A stretch of DNA of 64,000 bases, taken from Saccharomycopsis phalli (Eukaryota; Ascomycota; Saccharomycetes; Ascoideales; Saccharomycopsidaceae). Of the stretch, positions 61,454 to 64,000 are shown piece after piece (positions within the stretch are counted from its first letter, which is position 1; the number at the start of each line of letters is the position of its first letter). Position numbers and translations under genes: made by a program. The stretch spans positions 372,001 through 436,000 of the forward strand of contig CP073212.1 in assembly GCA_020342235.1 (NCBI GenBank), given 5' to 3'. The notes below the pieces were generated by a model, which did not search any database, was not told where the DNA came from, and saw only the letters and a program-made list of their open reading frames with translations.

Positions 61454-62700
61454 GTATATGGACAGCACTCTGAAAACAAGTTATGTTGGTCCGACATGCA
61501 AAGTGAATCGTATAACTCTGAAAACTAAAGGATGTTCTGTGAGATGCGAAACGGGTATCTTCTCTTTGAAATAGTCGTGTGCATAGTGTTATACTCTTGT
61601 TATGTAATCGTTATGTAATATCGTGAAATGACACCCTTGCTAAGGACATTTCCAACCTTTCAATGTCATCTGAGACTGTCGAATCTTACTATTATCTGGG
61701 AATAATAATGTTTAAGACATTTTAGAAATTTATGTAGTAAAATATCACACTTTTAAATCCCAAACCGCCTCTGAGACATGTTCACTAAATACATGCGCCT
61801 TCCAACATGGTAACTCAACAAAAACGTCATGACAAGAAGAGCACTTAAGAGAAATTTGCCGTATATGGTATTGTAAAATATTTTTGCAGAAATAAATTAA
61901 CTAAATGGGAAATAATTTTTTTAAGACCATTATGTTACCATAAACTGTAGTAATTGGATCCTGGGAGAGTTTTCACCATGACAAGTATAAAAAGAGAGCC
62001 TTCTGATTAAATAGTCCAACCAATTTAAAATGAACTTTCAAGCAATAATAATTAGTCTTGCCGCTGCATTTACTGTCACTGCTCTTTCTGAACAAGACCA
62101 AAGAAGCACACTGACTCTTTTACCACCTTCAACTTCCTCTTCGGATATTTCTGCTTCGGATATTTCTGCTTCGGATATTTCTGGTGATCTTGCTTCATAT
62201 TTCTCTGCGCCAGCTAATGGTTCTGTTAACAAGAGTGTTTTAAGAAAGACTACTGCTTCACATGGTCATACTATTGACAATGGCAAGAAATTGTTTAAAA
62301 TTATTAAAGAGATTTATAAGGGTGGGGAAAGTGTTATTAATCTTGCTACGGAAATCGTCGACCTCATTCAAAGTATCGAAGGTCAATGCCAAAATTCAAG
62401 CAGCTAGAAATTAACCTAATACAATTACTACTGGTTAGTATTGTATATGAATTAATAAAACAAATAGATATCAAGTCATTATCATATGTAAATTTTAATT
62501 ATAATATCAGGAGCCCATAAGCAGGCAATGGAAAATCAGATTAATGAATAATCAGCCCTATGCATTGCGATGCTCCACCAACATGTGATTGCAAAAATCC
62601 ATCATAAGCAGACAATTTATAGGGTACGAAACTCTGATCATCGATTATTTTTAATCCTTGATTTGTCTTCTTTTAATACAGTCTACATCTCCTCCTGTAA
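61454..62700 (+). repeat. Tandem segmental duplication, copy 2
   Basis: Matches copy 1 (58881-60331), including promoter (TATAAAAA at 61986), signal-peptide exon and 3' flank. It differs by repeat number in the gene and by a segment of about 140 bp (about 62487-62627) that copy 1 lacks. Confidence 0.93.
62030..62407 (+). CDS. Putative secreted repeat protein, paralogue 2
   Basis: 125 residues. The first 36 residues are identical to paralogue 1, including the signal peptide. It has only three SDIS units, no PATSSDV array and no Arg/Pro-rich block. After VLRKTTASHGHTI it goes straight to a C-terminal amphipathic helix (KLFKIIKEIYKGGESVINLA...), related to that of paralogue 1 but more cationic at its start, and ends CQNSSS. 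It may be closer to the ancestral short form, or a contracted copy. Function unknown; no processing sites or known domain. Confidence 0.75.
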   Translation: MNFQAIIISLAAAFTVTALSEQDQRSTLTLLPPSTSSSDISASDISASDISGDLASYFSAPANGSVNKSVLRKTTASHGHTIDNGKKLFKIIKEIYKGGESVINLATEIVDLIQSIEGQCQNSSS

Positions 62701-63415
62701 ATCGACATATTATGTCACTCGTGTACCACAGTTCAAAATTCGGTAGACATTTTCAGAGATGGAAAGGTTTTTGCATAGCAATGGTTGCAATTTGTCTCCC
62801 AAAAATTACGCTTCCATATATTATTTATTTCCCAATGAGATTTTTTGTACTTCAAGCACTCACTGAAATACTCCATCAAAATAAGTTACCCGGTCTTATG
62901 ACATGAGGGAAATTCATGGACATGTCAAGAGTACAACTGAGCTAGTATGGCTGGTAATGTGAATTATTGCAATAGAATTTTCCATAGTTGAAAATATTAT
63001 AACTGAATGATGTATAGTTAACCAAATATCTAGACAAGACTCCGTATAGACCCAATAGTATTTATTGGTATTATCATTGGACACTCTACGAATAAATATT
63101 CTATTCTATTATCATTGGCATCATCAATAACTTGGGTTTTATTATCGCAGTTTAAATTATTAACTCATAATTTTTTGAATTGATTGGTATTATACTATTC
63201 ATATTATTTCGCACGACCCAACCGTGATATTCTTGAATGGTTAAAAGTCAACCATCAATATCGTGACGCATTGGTCTGAGCACAATTAGCAATCTTTTAC
63301 AGTATCCATTACTTTATTTTTGCATAAATGTTTGTGAATTTAATTTGATTGTGTTGTGGTCCATGGGCTTTTGAGTTGTTATTTTTGTGAAATCTACGCT
63401 TTCCTGCCTTAAACA
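62408..63415. other. Spacer after the duplication
   Basis: Duplication 3' flank up to 62700, then AT-rich sequence without a supported gene. Two TATTATCATTGG-type repeats lie around 63070-63125. Confidence 0.5.
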
Positions 63416-64000
63416 ATGTTTAATTTACTTGAATTCACCCAGTTTTCCGGACTAACTCGGCACTTTGGCTTAAATATTTTGCAGAATTCTTTTAGAAGAC
63501 TCTTCAATGTTTGGAAAAATGAGTCTTCTATAGCGTTGATTTCTACGTTGCTTGCAGGACTAATATTGATATTTCTCACAAAAGAAATTGGTAAGGTAGC
63601 AAAACCTCGGGATGAACCAAAGCATTTACAAGAACGATATTTTGACGAAAAAATATTTTCAAATTTCACTGCCTTATTACACCAATTCAGGGCCAATAAT
63701 GAGAGGAAAATCAATCAGCTCACTATTGATTTTGTCAACATGGCAAAGCAAATGAAGATTAAGAAGCCAAATAACGTGTCCACAAGAAGGCCTGGCACTC
63801 AAGTTGATTTTAGAGCCTCATTGTTAAACTCTCCCACCAGGATACGCAAATCCTCCAACGGAATTAGCGATACAAAAACATGCTTTTGGCCTTCTTCCAG
63901 GTCTCTAAAAAATGAGCCAAGTGAATCTGTGGAATCTACTTCGCCAAGAGTGCAAACCAATAATATATCACCATTAATTTCACCAGTCATGCCGAATCAT
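63416..64000 (+). CDS. Unknown single-pass membrane protein, 3' partial
   Basis: ATG at 63416; the frame stays open for 195 codons to the window end, so the C-terminus is missing. Residues 1-36 are amphipathic (MFNLLEFTQFSGLTRHFGLN start). About 38-58 (SIALISTLLAGLILIFLTKE) form one clear membrane segment. A charged, probably helical stretch (70-115) and a Ser/Pro/Thr-rich basic region with SPTRIRK and SPR motifs follow. The layout recalls nuclear-envelope or pore-associated membrane proteins, but I do not recognise the family. Confidence 0.6.
   Translation, partial: MFNLLEFTQFSGLTRHFGLNILQNSFRRLFNVWKNESSIALISTLLAGLILIFLTKEIGKVAKPRDEPKHLQERYFDEKIFSNFTALLHQFRANNERKINQLTIDFVNMAKQMKIKKPNNVSTRRPGTQVDFRASLLNSPTRIRKSSNGISDTKTCFWPSSRSLKNEPSESVESTSPRVQTNNISPLISPVMPNH

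Larger units (their letters stand above)
60159..62029. other. Spacer between the paralogues, with retroelement insertion
   Basis: Contains the end of duplication copy 1, the retroelement remnant (60374-61229), a short unique stretch (61244-61453) and the upstream part of duplication copy 2. Confidence 0.8.

Overview
The window is a stretch of a yeast nuclear genome (Saccharomycotina): compact, mostly intron-poor genes, AT-rich spacers full of short tandem repeats, one nuclear tRNA gene and a spliced U3 snoRNA gene. Two things point to a CTG-clade (CUG = Ser) species that keeps respiratory complex I. CTG codons fall where homologues have a small polar residue (SEC31 at 10867, DAP2/STE13-type gene at 16821), and there is a small complex I AGGG-type (NDUFB2-like) subunit gene at 54230-54427. 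Standard-code translations will therefore show Leu at CTG positions that are probably Ser. No species name can be supported.

Layout, left to right. 1-2273 is the 3' part of a gene for a hugely repetitive Ser/Asp/Ala protein. Then come an Nrg1-like C2H2 repressor (4232-4948), prephenate dehydratase PHA2 with a 38-nt intron (5725-6626), HRT1/RBX1 (7600-7926, -), intron-containing U3 snoRNA (9073-9408), SEC31 (9625-13494), and COA4, a twin-CX9C assembly factor interrupted by a 34-nt intron (13718-13955). Next are a dipeptidyl aminopeptidase (14571-17093), tRNA-Ala(UGC) (17950-18022), ADE6 (18564-22469, -), PER33/POM33 (23424-24284, -), ATP11 (24571-25428), an MFS anion transporter (26275-27822, -), JEM1 (29654-31564), DBP10 (33048-35786, -), EMW1 (35897-38419) and FAS1 (39641-45745, -). 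After a 3.1-kb gene-poor stretch come an unknown gene (48888-49418, -), a GCR1-domain protein (50257-51015), DBP2 with an intron (51359-53208), the complex I subunit, an unrecognised Ser/Asp-rich protein (55188-56519, -), an ER FKBP (56786-57283, -), POF1 (58120-58812), two tandemly duplicated small secreted-protein genes (59457-60158 and 62030-62407), and the start of an unknown membrane protein (63416 to the end).

Mobile DNA: at least three elements, all in the same orientation, end in an (ATT)n tail. The one at 60374-61229 has a broken coding region and perfect 14-bp target-site duplications. The one at 25695-26034 is flanked by 72-73-bp near-identical direct repeats. A third (about 32218-32640) is a relative of the second, and a diverged fourth lies just downstream of the tRNA. 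Their shared 3' ends suggest a non-LTR retrotransposon family with 5'-truncated copies or dependent short elements.

The genes are ordinary housekeeping genes without operon logic; neighbours share promoters in places (DBP10/EMW1, PER33/ATP11). The best candidates for something new are the ultra-short introns (34 and 38 nt) with almost no branch-point-to-3'-splice-site spacing, the tail-sharing retroelement family, and the duplicated, repeat-diverging secreted protein pair.
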